Source: Jatrophihabitans_A lederbergiae (GTDB lineage Bacteria; Actinomycetota; Actinomycetes; Mycobacteriales; Jatrophihabitantaceae). From it: a DNA stretch of 64,000 nt. The translations under genes were made by a program, and so were the position numbers. Position 1 is the stretch's first letter. Every line of letters begins with the position of its first letter. The stretch lies in NCBI RefSeq assembly GCF_031845305.1, contig NZ_JAVREH010000006.1, forward strand, positions 124,001-188,000, given 5' to 3'. Below the pieces are notes generated by a model that worked only from the letters and a program-made list of their open reading frames with translations, did no database searches and had not been told where the DNA came from. Shown one piece after another: positions 1-9,528 of this stretch.

Positions 1-912
1 AACCGGTCCACGCGAGATCTGCTCGGCGACCGCGGTGCTGCACAGGGTCGCGGCCATCGACAGGTAGCCACCCGTCAGTGCCTTGCCCACGCAGCAGATA
101 TCGGGTGAGACGTCGGCGTGCTCGGCGGCGAACAGCTTTCCGGTGCGGCCAAAGCCGGTGGCGATCTCGTCGAAGATCAGCAGCACACCGTGCTCGTCGG
201 CCAGCTCGCGCAGTCCGGTCAGGTAGCCGGAACTGTGGAAGGTCATCCCACCGGCGCCCTGCACGACCGGCTCGACGATGATCGCCGCCACCTCGTCGGC
301 ATGCCTCGCCAGCGCCTCGGCCCACATCTGCAGGTAGTCCGCGTCCACCGGCTCGTCGAACCCCGCAGGTGGGGCGGCCACGAACACCTGCTCGGGCAGG
401 CTGCCCCGCCACAGGGAGTGCATGCCGCCGTCGGGGTCACAGACGCTCATCGGGTGCAGCGTGTCACCGTGGTAGCCGCCGCGCCAGGTCATCAGCCGGC
501 GCTTGTCCGGCCGGCCGGCCGACACCCAGTACTGCAGGGCCATCTTGGCGGCCACCTCGACCGCGACCGACCCGGAGTCGGAGAAGAACACGTGCCGCAG
601 CGGCTCGGGCGTGATGTCGACCAGCCGGGTCGCCAGCGCGATGGCCGGCTCGTGTGTCAGGCCGCCGAACATCACATGGCTCATGTTGCCGAGCTGGGAC
701 CGCGCGGCCTCGTCCAGGACCGGATTGCGGTACCCGTGGATCGCCGCCCACCAGGACGCCATGCCGTCGATCAGCTCGCGGCCGTCGTCCAGTCGCAGCC
801 GCACACCGGAGGCGGAGCGGACCAGCAGCGGCTCCACCTCACCGGGCATCGGGCCGTACGGGTGCCAGACGAGCGCCCGGTCGGCGGCCAGCAGCGCCGA
901 CTGCCGGCTCAC
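1..912 (-). CDS. bioA: Adenosylmethionine-8-amino-7-oxononanoate aminotransferase, 3' end off window
   Basis: PLP-dependent class III aminotransferase that converts KAPA to DAPA with S-adenosylmethionine as amino donor, in biotin synthesis. The 304 visible residues open with MSRQSALLAADRALVWHPYG and include the WHPY, GMASWWAAIHG and GGYHGD segments, a DEIATGFGRTG segment, and CVGKALTGG, whose Lys should form the Schiff base. About 120 C-terminal residues lie beyond base 1. The GTG start at 912 overlaps the aspS stop in a GTGA, so translation is probably coupled to aspS. No other biotin gene is visible. Family assignment is secure; the missing C-terminus is only a window limit. Confidence 0.92.
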   Translation of the reverse strand, partial: MSRQSALLAADRALVWHPYGPMPGEVEPLLVRSASGVRLRLDDGRELIDGMASWWAAIHGYRNPVLDEAARSQLGNMSHVMFGGLTHEPAIALATRLVDITPEPLRHVFFSDSGSVAVEVAAKMALQYWVSAGRPDKRRLMTWRGGYHGDTLHPMSVCDPDGGMHSLWRGSLPEQVFVAAPPAGFDEPVDADYLQMWAEALARHADEVAAIIVEPVVQGAGGMTFHSSGYLTGLRELADEHGVLLIFDEIATGFGRTGKLFAAEHADVSPDICCVGKALTGGYLSMAATLCSTAVAEQISRGPV

Positions 913-2762
913 TGGCCCGCGTCCGCCTTCGGCTGCGCCGCCTCGGTCATCGGTGGGTTCTGGCTGGCCTTCGACGGGGTGTCACCGGGCTTGCCGTCGG
1001 ACTTCGGCCGCGCGTCCACGCCCGCCTCCTTGCGCTGCTCGGGCGTGATCGGCGCGGGCGCCTCGGTGAGCGGGTCGTAGCCGCCGCCGGTCTTCGGGAA
1101 CGCGATGACGTCGCGGATCGAATCGGTGCCCGACAGCAGCGCGCAGATCCGGTCCCAGCCGAAGGCGATGCCACCGTGCGGCGGCGCGCCGAAGGCGAAG
1201 GCGTCCAGCAGGAAGCCGAACTTCTCTTGCGCCTGCTCCTCGCTGAGCCCCATCACCGCGAACACCCGCTCCTGGATGTCGCGGCGGTGGATACGGATCG
1301 AGCCGCCACCGATCTCGTTACCGTTGCAGACGATGTCGTATGCATAAGCCAGCGCGCTGCCCGGGTCGGTGTCGAAGGTGTCGAAGAACTCGGCCTTGGG
1401 ACTGGTGAAGGCGTGATGCACGGCCGTCCAGGCTCCCGAGCCGACAGCCACGTCGCCACTGGCGGTCGCATCCGAGCTCGGCTCGAACAGCGGTGCGTCG
1501 ACGACCCACAGGAACGACCAGGCGCACTCGTCGATCAGCCCGGCCCGCTTGCCGACCTCCAGCCGGACGGCCCCGAGCAGAGACTGCGACGACTTGCGGG
1601 CACCGGCCGCGAAGAAGACGCAGTCACCGGGCTCGGCACCCACGAACGTGGCGAGGCCGGCCCGCTCGTCCTCGGACAGGTTCTTGGCGACCGGGCCGGT
1701 CAGCTCACCCTCCGCGCCGACCAGGACGTAGGCCAGTCCGCGGGCACCGCGCTGCTTGGCCCACTCCTGCCAGGCGTCGAGCTGGCGGCGGGGCTGCGAG
1801 GCGCCGCCGGTCATCACCACCGCACCGACATAGTCGGCCTGGAAGACCCGGAACGGCGTGTTCGCGAAGTACTCGGTGCACTCGGTGAGTTCGAGGTCCA
1901 GGCGCAGGTCGGGCTTGTCCGAACCGTAGCGGTTCATCGCGTCGGCATACGTCATTCGCGGGATGGTCGCCTCGATCTCGTGCCCGATCAACGCCCACAG
2001 CGACCGCAGGACGTCCTCGGCCAGGGCCATCACGTCGTCCTGCTCGACGAAGCTCATCTCGATGTCGAGCTGGGTGAACTCCGGCTGCCGGTCGGCGCGG
2101 AAGTCCTCGTCGCGGTAGCAGCGCGCGATCTGGAAGTAGCGCTCCATGCCCGCGACCATCAGCAGCTGCTTGAACAGCTGCGGCGACTGCGGCAGCGCGT
2201 ACCAGGAGCCCGGCTGCAGTCGCGCCGGCACCAGGAAGTCCCGGGCGCCCTCGGGGGTCGACCGGGTCAGCGTCGGCGTCTCGATCTCGGTGAAGTCGTG
2301 GCTGTAGAGGACGTCCCGCGCGGTCCGGTTGACCTTGCTACGCAAGCGGATCGCCGCTGCGGGCGCGGGCCGGCGCAGGTCCAGGTAGCGGTACTTCAGG
2401 CGCGCCTCTTCGCCGACCTCGGTGTGCTCGTCGATCTGGAACGGCAGCACCGCCGCCTCGTTGAGGACCTCGAGCTTCTCGGCGACGACCTCGACCTCGC
2501 CGGTGGGGATATGGGCGTTGACCTTGCCCTCGAGCCGGGTCCGCACCTCGCCGGTCACCCGGATGCACCACTCGTTGCGCAGTGCCGAGGCGATGCCGTC
2601 GTCCTCGTCGCGCACGACGATCTGCACCACGCCGGAGGCGTCGCGCAGATCGAGAAAAGCCACCCCGCCGTGGTCGCGGCGGCTGGCAACCCAGCCGGTG
2701 AGCATGACGGTCCGGCCTGCCTGGGACGCTCGTAGCGTCCCGGCCTCATGCGTGCGCAGCAC
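909..2762 (-). CDS. aspS: Aspartyl-tRNA synthetase (bacterial type)
   Basis: Class II synthetase that charges tRNA-Asp in the cytoplasm; in organisms without AsnRS it also charges tRNA-Asn, which cannot be judged here. The 617 residues show an N-terminal OB-fold anticodon domain (about 1-105), class II motif 2 around YRDEDFRADRQPEF, a central GAD insertion (about 290-410) and motif 3 in FGWDRI. The last roughly 40 residues are a low-complexity Lys/Pro/Ala tail. The GTG start is supported by GAGAGG seven bases upstream. It follows hisS after 103 bases, as in Mycobacterium (Rv2572c), and overlaps bioA by four bases. Confidence 0.96.
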   Translation of the reverse strand: MLRTHEAGTLRASQAGRTVMLTGWVASRRDHGGVAFLDLRDASGVVQIVVRDEDDGIASALRNEWCIRVTGEVRTRLEGKVNAHIPTGEVEVVAEKLEVLNEAAVLPFQIDEHTEVGEEARLKYRYLDLRRPAPAAAIRLRSKVNRTARDVLYSHDFTEIETPTLTRSTPEGARDFLVPARLQPGSWYALPQSPQLFKQLLMVAGMERYFQIARCYRDEDFRADRQPEFTQLDIEMSFVEQDDVMALAEDVLRSLWALIGHEIEATIPRMTYADAMNRYGSDKPDLRLDLELTECTEYFANTPFRVFQADYVGAVVMTGGASQPRRQLDAWQEWAKQRGARGLAYVLVGAEGELTGPVAKNLSEDERAGLATFVGAEPGDCVFFAAGARKSSQSLLGAVRLEVGKRAGLIDECAWSFLWVVDAPLFEPSSDATASGDVAVGSGAWTAVHHAFTSPKAEFFDTFDTDPGSALAYAYDIVCNGNEIGGGSIRIHRRDIQERVFAVMGLSEEQAQEKFGFLLDAFAFGAPPHGGIAFGWDRICALLSGTDSIRDVIAFPKTGGGYDPLTEAPAPITPEQRKEAGVDARPKSDGKPGDTPSKASQNPPMTEAAQPKADAGQ

Positions 2763-2865
2763 AGGAAATCCTCTCGATTCGACATCTGCTCCTATTCTCC
2801 CACGGGGGCGCTCGGGATTTCGTCGGCGTCAGCGAGCCTCAGCCGCCGCGGAGTGCCAAGCCGGG

Positions 2866-4281
2866 TCAGCTCTCCAGCCGGACGATCTGGGGCCGCAGGT
2901 CCTCGGCCGGTGGCAGCCAGCTGGACGCCTCGGCCGCCACCTGCTCCCCGGTACGGATATCGCGGACCCTGTCGCCACCGTCGGCGGGTTCGCCGCCACT
3001 GCCCGGACCGCCTTCCGTTACGGAGGCGTCGGCGTTGCCGCCGGCGGCAAACCAGACGTAGGGAATCCCCCGGCGCTCGGCGAAGCGGATCTGCTTGCCG
3101 TACCGCTGCGGGCTGGGCGCCACCTCGGTCGCGATGCCCCGCGAACGCAGCAGCTGTGCGATCGCGTCGCACCGGCCGCGGGACTGCTCGTCCGGCAGGG
3201 CGACGAGCACCGCGGAGGGCACCGACCTGCTCGCGGTGAGCTTCTTGCGCGAGAACAGCGGGATCAGCATCCGGGTGACACCCAGGGAGATGCCGACACC
3301 GGGATAGACCGTCTTGCCGTCGCTGGCCAGGGAGTCGTAGCGGCCGCCGGAGCAGATCGAGCCCAGGCCCTCGAAGCCCGCCATCCGGGTCTCGAACACG
3401 GTTCCGGTGTAGTAGTCCAGGCCGCGGGCGATGCGCAGGTCCGCCTCGACCCGGAACCGGTCCGAGGCCAGTGACTCGCAGCCGGCGATCACGGCGGCGA
3501 GCTCGCTCAGGCCCTCGTCCAGCAGCTCGTCCTCGATGCCGAGCGCTCGTACCCGCTCCACGAATGAGGTGTTCCCGGCCCGGATTTCGGCCAGCGCCAG
3601 GCACTGCTTCGCCTGGCGGGCGGCCAGGCCCGCGTCGTCGATCAGCATGCCCTCGATGATGTCGGCGGGCACCTTGTCGATCTTGTCGATCACCCGCATC
3701 ACGGCAGGGATGTCCGGAGCACCGACGCCGCGGAAGAAGCCCTCGATCAGCTTGCGGTTGTTCACCTGCAGGGTGAGCGCCGGCACCGGCAGCGCCGACA
3801 GCGCCTCGGCCATCACCCGCGCGACCTCGACGTCGTGGTGGAAGGGCAGCGTGTCCCTGGCAACCACGTCGATGTCGGCCTGGGTGAACTCGCGGTAGCG
3901 ACCCTCTTGCGGCCGCTCCCCCCGCCACACCTTCTGGATCTGGTAGCGGCGGAACGGGAAGTCCAGCTTGCCGGCGTTCTCGAGGACGTAGCGGGCGAAC
4001 GGCACCGTCAGGTCGAAGTGCAGCCCGAGGGCGGACGGCCCGGAGACGTCGACCTCACCCTCGTCGTTGGCCTGCAGGCGGCGGAGCAGGTAGACCTCCT
4101 TGTCGATCTCGCCCTTGCGCAGCAGCTGGTCCAGCGGCTCGGCGGCTCGGGTCTCCACCGGGGCGAAACCGTGCAGCTCGAAGGTCGCGCGAAGGCTGTC
4201 GATCACCTGGACCTCGACGAAGCGCTCAGCGGGCAGCAGTTCCGGGAAGCCGCTCACCGGGCTCGGCTTGGAAGCAGTCAC
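2866..4281 (-). CDS. hisS: Histidyl-tRNA synthetase
   Basis: Class II synthetase that charges tRNA-His. The 471-residue product begins MTASKPSPVSGFPELLPAER. It carries motif 2 (RYQIQKVWRGERPQEGRYRE), the histidine-specific RGLDYYTGTVFE motif and motif 3 (SGGRYDSL). The C-terminal anticodon-binding domain holds a Gly/Asp-rich insertion (NADASVTEGGPGSGGEPADG) that I do not know from typical HisRS. I chose the GTG at 4281 because it overlaps the stop of the upstream MBL gene as GTGA; an upstream start at 4353 would overlap that gene by 75 bases. Order and coupling match Rv2581c-Rv2580c. Confidence 0.95.
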   Translation of the reverse strand: MTASKPSPVSGFPELLPAERFVEVQVIDSLRATFELHGFAPVETRAAEPLDQLLRKGEIDKEVYLLRRLQANDEGEVDVSGPSALGLHFDLTVPFARYVLENAGKLDFPFRRYQIQKVWRGERPQEGRYREFTQADIDVVARDTLPFHHDVEVARVMAEALSALPVPALTLQVNNRKLIEGFFRGVGAPDIPAVMRVIDKIDKVPADIIEGMLIDDAGLAARQAKQCLALAEIRAGNTSFVERVRALGIEDELLDEGLSELAAVIAGCESLASDRFRVEADLRIARGLDYYTGTVFETRMAGFEGLGSICSGGRYDSLASDGKTVYPGVGISLGVTRMLIPLFSRKKLTASRSVPSAVLVALPDEQSRGRCDAIAQLLRSRGIATEVAPSPQRYGKQIRFAERRGIPYVWFAAGGNADASVTEGGPGSGGEPADGGDRVRDIRTGEQVAAEASSWLPPAEDLRPQIVRLES

Positions 4282-4946
4282 GTCAGTTCTCTCAGGAATG
4301 GGTTGGTGGCGCGTTCTCGTCCTATGGTCGTGCGCGGGCCGTGCCCGGGACACACGACTACCGCGTCGGGCATCGGCAGGAGGACGGTGCGCAGCGACTC
4401 GGTCATCGCGGCCATCGACCCGCCGGGCAGGTCCGTCCGGCCGATGGAGCCGGCGAACAGCACGTCACCGGCGAACAGCACATCCTCGTCCGCCGCGTCC
4501 AGTGTGAGCACCACCGAGCCAGCGGTGTGCCCGGGCGCGTGCCGGACGGTCAGCGAGAGCCCGGCGATGTCCAGGCGCCCGTGGTCGTCGAGGGCGCGCA
4601 CGTCGTCCGGCTCGGCGAACGTCAGGTTCTGCACCCCGAACAGCGGCGCCCCGAACGGCAGGCCCAGGCCGGTCCAGGGATCGGCCAGTGCCGGCCGGTC
4701 GCCGGGATGGATGTAGGCGGGCACGTCGCGGGCCTGGCATACCGGCAGCACCGAGAAGGTGTGATCGAGGTGGCCGTGCGTCAGCAGGACCGCGACCGGA
4801 TGCAGCCGGTTGTCGGTGAGGATCTCGTCGAGCTGTCCGCTCACCCCGTACCCGGGGTCGATGATCACGCACTGCTCGCCGGGGCCGGGAGCGACCACGA
4901 AACAGTTCGTTCCGGCGACCTGGGCCGGAAAACCCTCGATCAGCAC
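4278..4946 (-). CDS. MBL-fold metallo-hydrolase (glyoxalase II-like)
   Basis: Metallo-beta-lactamase-fold hydrolase of 222 residues, resembling hydroxyacylglutathione hydrolases. Metal-binding motifs are visible in order: THGHLDH, HAPGHTAGS, FAGDVLF and CPGHG. The chosen start is GTG at 4946 (MLIEGFPAQVAGTN), preceded by AGGGAG at a good distance; an upstream start at 4997 has no such site. The gene is coupled to hisS through a GTGA overlap, as in the mycobacterial Rv2581c-hisS pair. The substrate cannot be deduced. Actinomycetes usually lack glutathione, so a different thioester or a mycothiol conjugate is possible, which is inference. Confidence 0.88.
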   Translation of the reverse strand: MLIEGFPAQVAGTNCFVVAPGPGEQCVIIDPGYGVSGQLDEILTDNRLHPVAVLLTHGHLDHTFSVLPVCQARDVPAYIHPGDRPALADPWTGLGLPFGAPLFGVQNLTFAEPDDVRALDDHGRLDIAGLSLTVRHAPGHTAGSVVLTLDAADEDVLFAGDVLFAGSIGRTDLPGGSMAAMTESLRTVLLPMPDAVVVCPGHGPRTTIGRERATNPFLRELT

Positions 4947-5213
4947 TACCCGCTCCCTGCACTCCGTGACGGCGGCCAGCCTGGTGCCGCAACCCAACTG
5001 CCGAGCCTACCCAGGCGTGCTCAATACCCTTTCTCCGCGCGCCGGTTCGGCTTTCCTGAGCGTGGCAGGCCGGTGCCATGGACGGGCTGTGCGCTACTGA
5101 GCTGACTCATAGCCGTTCCGGCGTGCAGCACCAGCCTCGTTTCATACAATTCCTCAGCCCTTTGCCACACTCTCTGCGCGCAGCCCCCGCTCGCGTTTCC
5201 TGGAGGACACCCC

Positions 5214-6125
5214 GTGCCGACCGACAAGCAGCGCCGCGAAGCGGCCCGACGCCACCTCGAGCGCCAGCTGGCCAACCGGCAGCGACGTGCGGCCCAGCGC
5301 CGCCACCTGAACCGGATCGCCACCGTGGTCGGCGTCCTGGTGCTGTTCGCGGTGGTGATCACGACGGTCGTGCTGCTGTCCGGCGACCGCAAGAGCAACC
5401 CGGCCACGGCCGCCGGCTCCTCATCATCGGCCTCGTCCTCAGCCACCGGATCGGCATCATCATCGGCGTCGGCTTCCTCGACGGCCGCTCCGGAGCCGAG
5501 TCGCAGCCCGGCCAAGATCGCGGCTCGCGCGGCGAAGAAGACCAGCGGTCCGTGCGGCTACGCCGAGGACGCCTCGAAGCTCACCGCCGGCAACCTGTTC
5601 GACGTCGGCCTGCCGCCGGACCCCCAGCCGACCCCGACGACGGCGAAGATCGCGGTCTTCGACACCAACCAGGGCGCCATCTCGGTGCGCCTGGACGCGG
5701 CCGGTGCGCCGTGCAACGTACAGAGCATCGAGTACCTGATCTCGAAGAAGTTCTACGACCAGACGCCGTGCCCGCGCTCGGTGAACTCCGGCATCTATGT
5801 CGTGCAGTGCGGTGACCCCTCGGGAACCACGTCCGGCGGCCCGAGCTACAGCACGAAGGACGAGAACCTCGCCAAGGCCAGCTACACCGAGGGCACCCTC
5901 GCCATGGCCAACTCCGGCCCGAACACCAACGGCAGCCAGTTCTTCTTCATCACCAAGGACAGCAACGGCTCGCTCGGCAAGAACTACACCGTCATCGGCC
6001 ACGTGACCGGCGGCCTGAACATTCTGCAGAAGGTGGCGACCGGTGGCGACGACGGCTCGAATTCCGCCGGTGGCGGCAAGCCCAAGGTGCCGCTCTACTT
6101 CAAGACCGTGACGTTGAAGGCCTGA
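5214..6125 (+). CDS. Membrane-anchored cyclophilin-type peptidyl-prolyl isomerase
   Basis: Peptidyl-prolyl cis-trans isomerase, probably acting outside the membrane on secreted proteins. The 303 residues start with a charged Arg/Lys-rich cytoplasmic segment (1-35), one transmembrane helix (about 36-58), and a Ser/Ala-rich linker (about 65-105). A cyclophilin domain (about 140-303) follows, with NTNGSQFFFIT and the YTVIGHVTGG segment. The GTG start at 5214 follows TGGAGG. It corresponds to Rv2582 (PpiB) next to rel. The 267 bases upstream, between the divergent MBL gene and this start, hold no other gene I can support. Confidence 0.92.
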   Translation: MPTDKQRREAARRHLERQLANRQRRAAQRRHLNRIATVVGVLVLFAVVITTVVLLSGDRKSNPATAAGSSSSASSSATGSASSSASASSTAAPEPSRSPAKIAARAAKKTSGPCGYAEDASKLTAGNLFDVGLPPDPQPTPTTAKIAVFDTNQGAISVRLDAAGAPCNVQSIEYLISKKFYDQTPCPRSVNSGIYVVQCGDPSGTTSGGPSYSTKDENLAKASYTEGTLAMANSGPNTNGSQFFFITKDSNGSLGKNYTVIGHVTGGLNILQKVATGGDDGSNSAGGGKPKVPLYFKTVTLKA

Positions 6126-6135
6126 CCTCGAAGGC

Positions 6136-6159
6136 CTGACCGCTGCGGCGTGCGGTCAG
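6136..6159. terminator. Hairpin between convergent cyclophilin and rel genes
   Basis: CTGACCGC (6136-6143) and GCGGTCAG (6152-6159) form a perfect 8-bp stem with an 8-base loop in the 53-base gap between two convergent stop codons. There is no U-tract, which is common for GC-rich actinomycete terminators. Bidirectional termination is inferred from position. Confidence 0.55.
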
Positions 6160-6178
6160 TTCGGGCTTACAGCCGGGC

Positions 6179-8923
6179 TCAGTTGGCCGCGTGCACCCGA
6201 TAGACGTCGTAGACGCCCTCCACGCCGCGGACGGTGCGGAGCAGGTTGTCCAGGTGCTTGGATTCGGCCAGCTCGAAGGTGAAGCGCGACACCGCGACCC
6301 GGTCCCGGTTGGTGGTGACCGACGCGGACAGGATGTTGACCCGCTCGTCGGACAGCACCCGCGAGACGTCGGACAGCAGGCGGTGGCGGTCCAGCGCTTC
6401 GACCTGGATCGAGACCACGAACACCGAGTCCGCCGACGGTGCCCACTCGACCTCGACCAGGCGGTCGGGCTGCTCCTCCAGCGCACCGGCGTTGGTACAG
6501 GTGCGGCGGTGCACCGACACGCCGCCACCGCGGGTGATGAAACCGAGGATCTCGTCACCGGGCACCGGCGTGCAACAGCGGGCAAGCTTCACCCACACGT
6601 CCGACATGCCGGAAACCATGACGCCCGCGTTGCCGCTGGGCGGCCGCGGCACCGTCTCGGTGCGCGTCGGGATGGTGGTTTCGGCGAGGTCCTCGGTGGC
6701 GCCCTCGACTCCGCCGAGGGACGCGACCAGCTTCTGCACGATCGACTGCGCCGAGACGTGATTTTCGCCGATGGCGACGTACAACGCCGTGATGTCGGCC
6801 AGGTGCATGTCACGGGCGATGGTGACGAGCTGGTCGCCACCGAGCAGCCGCTGCATCGGCAGGGACGACTTGCGCATGGCCCGGGTCAGCGCGGTCTTGC
6901 CCGCCTCTACGGCGTCCTCGCGGCGTTCCTTGGCGAACCACTGGCGGATCTTGGTCTTGGCCCGCGGTGAGGCGACGAAGGCAAGCCAGTCCCGGGATGG
7001 GCCGGCGCCCTCCGCCTTGGAGGTGAACACCTCGACCCGGTCACCGTGATCGAGTTCGGTCTCGAGCGCAACGAGCTTGCCGTTCACGCGGGCGCCGATG
7101 CAGCGATGGCCGACGTCGGTGTGCACCGCGTACGCGAAGTCGACCGGCGTCGATCCGGCGGGCAGCCCGATGACCTCGCCCTTGGGGGTGAAGACGTACA
7201 CCTCGCGCGCGCCGAGGTCGAAGCGCAGGGTGTCCAGGAACTCCCCCGGCTCCTGGGCCTCGCGCTGCCAGTCGAGCAGCTGCCGCAGCCACACCATCTC
7301 GTCGCTGACCGTGGACGGCGATGGTGAGGGTGAGGCCCCGCCGACCTCCTTGTACTTCCAGTGCGCCGCGATACCGTACTCGGCGGTTCGGTGCATCGCG
7401 TGCGTCCGGATCTGCAGCTCGACCGGCTTGCCGCCGGGACCGATCACCGTGGTGTGCAGCGACTGGTACATGTTGAACTTGGGCATCGCGATGAAGTCCT
7501 TGAACCGGCCGGGCACCGGTTGCCAGTTCGCGTGGATCACCCCGAGCGTGCCGTAACAATCGCGTTCGGAGTCCACCAGCACGCGGATGCCGACCAGGTC
7601 GTAGATGTCGGTGAACTCGCGGCCGCGGACGATCATCTTCTGGTAGATCGAGTAGTAGTGCTTCGGACGTCCGTAGACGTCGGCCTTGATGCCACCGGCC
7701 TTCAGATCCCGGTTGACCCGCTCGATCACCTCGTTGAGGTAGACGTCGCGCTGCGGTGCCCGGTCGGCGACCAGCCGGACGATCTCGTCGTAGCGCTTGG
7801 GGTACAGGGTCGCGAAGGCCAGGTCTTCCAGTTCCCACTTGACGGTGTTCATCCCGAGCCGGTGGGCCAGCGGCGCGAGGACTTCCAGGGTCTCGCGTGC
7901 CTTGCGCTCCTGCTTGGCCGGCGGCAGGAATCGCAGCGTCCGCATGTTGTGCAGCCGGTCCGCCAGCTTGATGACCAGCACCCTGGGGTCGCGCGCCATC
8001 GCGATGATCATCTTGCGGATGGTCTCGGCTTCGGCCGCCTCGCCGTACTTCACCTTGTCGAGCTTGGTCACACCCTCGACCAGGTGCGCCACCTCGGCAC
8101 CGAAGTCGGCCGCGAGTTCAGCGGTCGTCAAGCCGGTGTCCTCGACGGTGTCGTGCAGCAGCGCTGCCACCAGCGTGGTGGTGTCCATGCCGAGCTCGGC
8201 CAGGATGGTGGACACGGCCAGCGGATGGGTGATGTAGGGGTCGCCGGACTTGCGGAGCTGACCGCGGTGCCGTTCCTCGGCCAGGTCGTAGCCGCGCTGC
8301 AGCAGCCGGGCGTCCACCTTCGGATGCGCGGCCCGGTGCACCGCGAGCAGCGGTTCCAGGACCGGCTTCACGGCGGCCTGCTTGGGCGTGGTGACCAGCC
8401 TGCGCGCGATCCGGTCGCGAACCCGGCGGCGGTGCGCGCCGTTGGCGATCTCGGTCGCCGATGCCGCGGTCGGTCCGTGCGGGCCGCCTTGTACGAGGTC
8501 TGCCCGGGCACCGGCGCCGGCCGCCCTGCCGCTGGCCGCTTCGGCGGCGGTCCTGGTTACGGTGCCGCTGCCCGGCGTGCCGTCAGCAGCCGTCACCTCT
8601 GCTGGCTTGGCGGCTGCTGGAGTGCTGGTACTCGGTTTGGCCGCAGCCGGACTGCTGATCTTCGGCTTGGTAACGACCGGAGCGCTGATAGTCGGCTTGG
8701 CGGCAGCCGGCTTGCTCACACCCGGCACGGCGGCCGCCGGCTCGGAACCTGCACCGGCGTCCGCTACCGGCGCTCCGGTCGTGCTCGACACGGGCGTCGC
8801 AGTCGCACCTGGGTCGGTGGCCTCGGCAGTCAGAAGAGCCTCCCCTGGCGGGCGCTGAAAACGTTGCTTGTCCAGTCTAGGGGTCCAGGCGAAACTCCCG
8901 CAGGACGGGATAACGGAAAACAC
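6179..8923 (-). CDS. rel: Bifunctional (p)ppGpp synthetase/hydrolase
   Basis: Makes and degrades the alarmone (p)ppGpp in the stringent response. After an unusual Ala/Pro/Thr-rich N-terminal extension of about 170 residues come an HD hydrolase domain (ALLHDTVEDTG), a synthetase domain with RFKD (the RxKD form of bifunctional Rel) and the YQSLHTTV segment, a TGS domain and a C-terminal ACT domain. The start is uncertain. The longest frame begins with GTG at 8923 (914 aa), but a strong AGGGGAGG (8840-8847) sits six bases before an in-frame CTG at 8833 (884 aa, MTAEATDPG). The order cyclophilin-rel-apt matches Rv2582-Rv2584c. Confidence 0.95.
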   Translation of the reverse strand: MFSVIPSCGSFAWTPRLDKQRFQRPPGEALLTAEATDPGATATPVSSTTGAPVADAGAGSEPAAAVPGVSKPAAAKPTISAPVVTKPKISSPAAAKPSTSTPAAAKPAEVTAADGTPGSGTVTRTAAEAASGRAAGAGARADLVQGGPHGPTAASATEIANGAHRRRVRDRIARRLVTTPKQAAVKPVLEPLLAVHRAAHPKVDARLLQRGYDLAEERHRGQLRKSGDPYITHPLAVSTILAELGMDTTTLVAALLHDTVEDTGLTTAELAADFGAEVAHLVEGVTKLDKVKYGEAAEAETIRKMIIAMARDPRVLVIKLADRLHNMRTLRFLPPAKQERKARETLEVLAPLAHRLGMNTVKWELEDLAFATLYPKRYDEIVRLVADRAPQRDVYLNEVIERVNRDLKAGGIKADVYGRPKHYYSIYQKMIVRGREFTDIYDLVGIRVLVDSERDCYGTLGVIHANWQPVPGRFKDFIAMPKFNMYQSLHTTVIGPGGKPVELQIRTHAMHRTAEYGIAAHWKYKEVGGASPSPSPSTVSDEMVWLRQLLDWQREAQEPGEFLDTLRFDLGAREVYVFTPKGEVIGLPAGSTPVDFAYAVHTDVGHRCIGARVNGKLVALETELDHGDRVEVFTSKAEGAGPSRDWLAFVASPRAKTKIRQWFAKERREDAVEAGKTALTRAMRKSSLPMQRLLGGDQLVTIARDMHLADITALYVAIGENHVSAQSIVQKLVASLGGVEGATEDLAETTIPTRTETVPRPPSGNAGVMVSGMSDVWVKLARCCTPVPGDEILGFITRGGGVSVHRRTCTNAGALEEQPDRLVEVEWAPSADSVFVVSIQVEALDRHRLLSDVSRVLSDERVNILSASVTTNRDRVAVSRFTFELAESKHLDNLLRTVRGVEGVYDVYRVHAAN

Positions 8924-8973
8924 GGCATCCCGCGGCTCACTCGGATCGAACCCGAGTGGGCAGCGACCGGGGG

Positions 8974-9528
8974 CTACAGAGTCAGCAGAGCCCGCAGGTC
9001 GTGCCCGTCCAGTCGCGCCCGGCCCTTCAGGAAGGACAGCTCCACCAGCACGCCGACGCCGGTCACCGTCGCTCCGGCACGGCTGAGCAGATCGATCGCC
9101 GCCGCCAGCGTGCCCCCGGTGGCGAGCACGTCGTCGACCACGTAGACCCGCTTGCCTTCGAGCAGCCCGGTCGGCACCTCGATCTCGGCGCTGCCGTACT
9201 CGAGGTCGTAGCGCGCGCTGAGCGTGGGCGGCGGGAGCTTGCCGGCCTTGCGGACCGGCACCACTCCGGCGTCGACCGCGCGGGCAAGGGCGGCCGCCAC
9301 CACGAAGCCCCGCGCCTCGACGCCGGCGATCACGTCGGCCTCGTACGCCCCGGGGAGGTCCGCGAGCTCGTCGATGCAGGCGCCGAACGCGGCCGCGTCG
9401 GCGAGCAACGGGGTGATGTCCTTGAACCGCACGCCGGGCTGGGGAAAGTCCTCGACATCGCGCAGCAGCCCGTTGATGAGCTGGGCAAGGCTGATGTCGT
9501 TGGCCTCGGCCGTGCCGCTGCCGGTCAC
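8974..9528 (-). CDS. apt: Adenine phosphoribosyltransferase
   Basis: Salvages adenine to AMP with PRPP. The 184 residues include the type I PRTase PRPP loop VYVVDDVLATGGT and the FKDITPLLAD segment typical of APRT. The GTG start at 9528 overlaps the secF stop as GTGA. The order secD-secF-apt-rel is the conserved actinobacterial arrangement. The product ends DLRALLTL without extensions. Confidence 0.95.
   Translation of the reverse strand: MTGSGTAEANDISLAQLINGLLRDVEDFPQPGVRFKDITPLLADAAAFGACIDELADLPGAYEADVIAGVEARGFVVAAALARAVDAGVVPVRKAGKLPPPTLSARYDLEYGSAEIEVPTGLLEGKRVYVVDDVLATGGTLAAAIDLLSRAGATVTGVGVLVELSFLKGRARLDGHDLRALLTL

Noticed and set aside
654..2735. Long open frame on the plus strand opposite aspS
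   Set aside because: High-GC shadow: low complexity, Arg/Gly-rich, no family motifs, and aspS on the other strand is certain. The same applies to the long plus-strand frames opposite rel (7361-9145), pimA (22449-23357), thrS (27198-29009) and helD (54804-56078).
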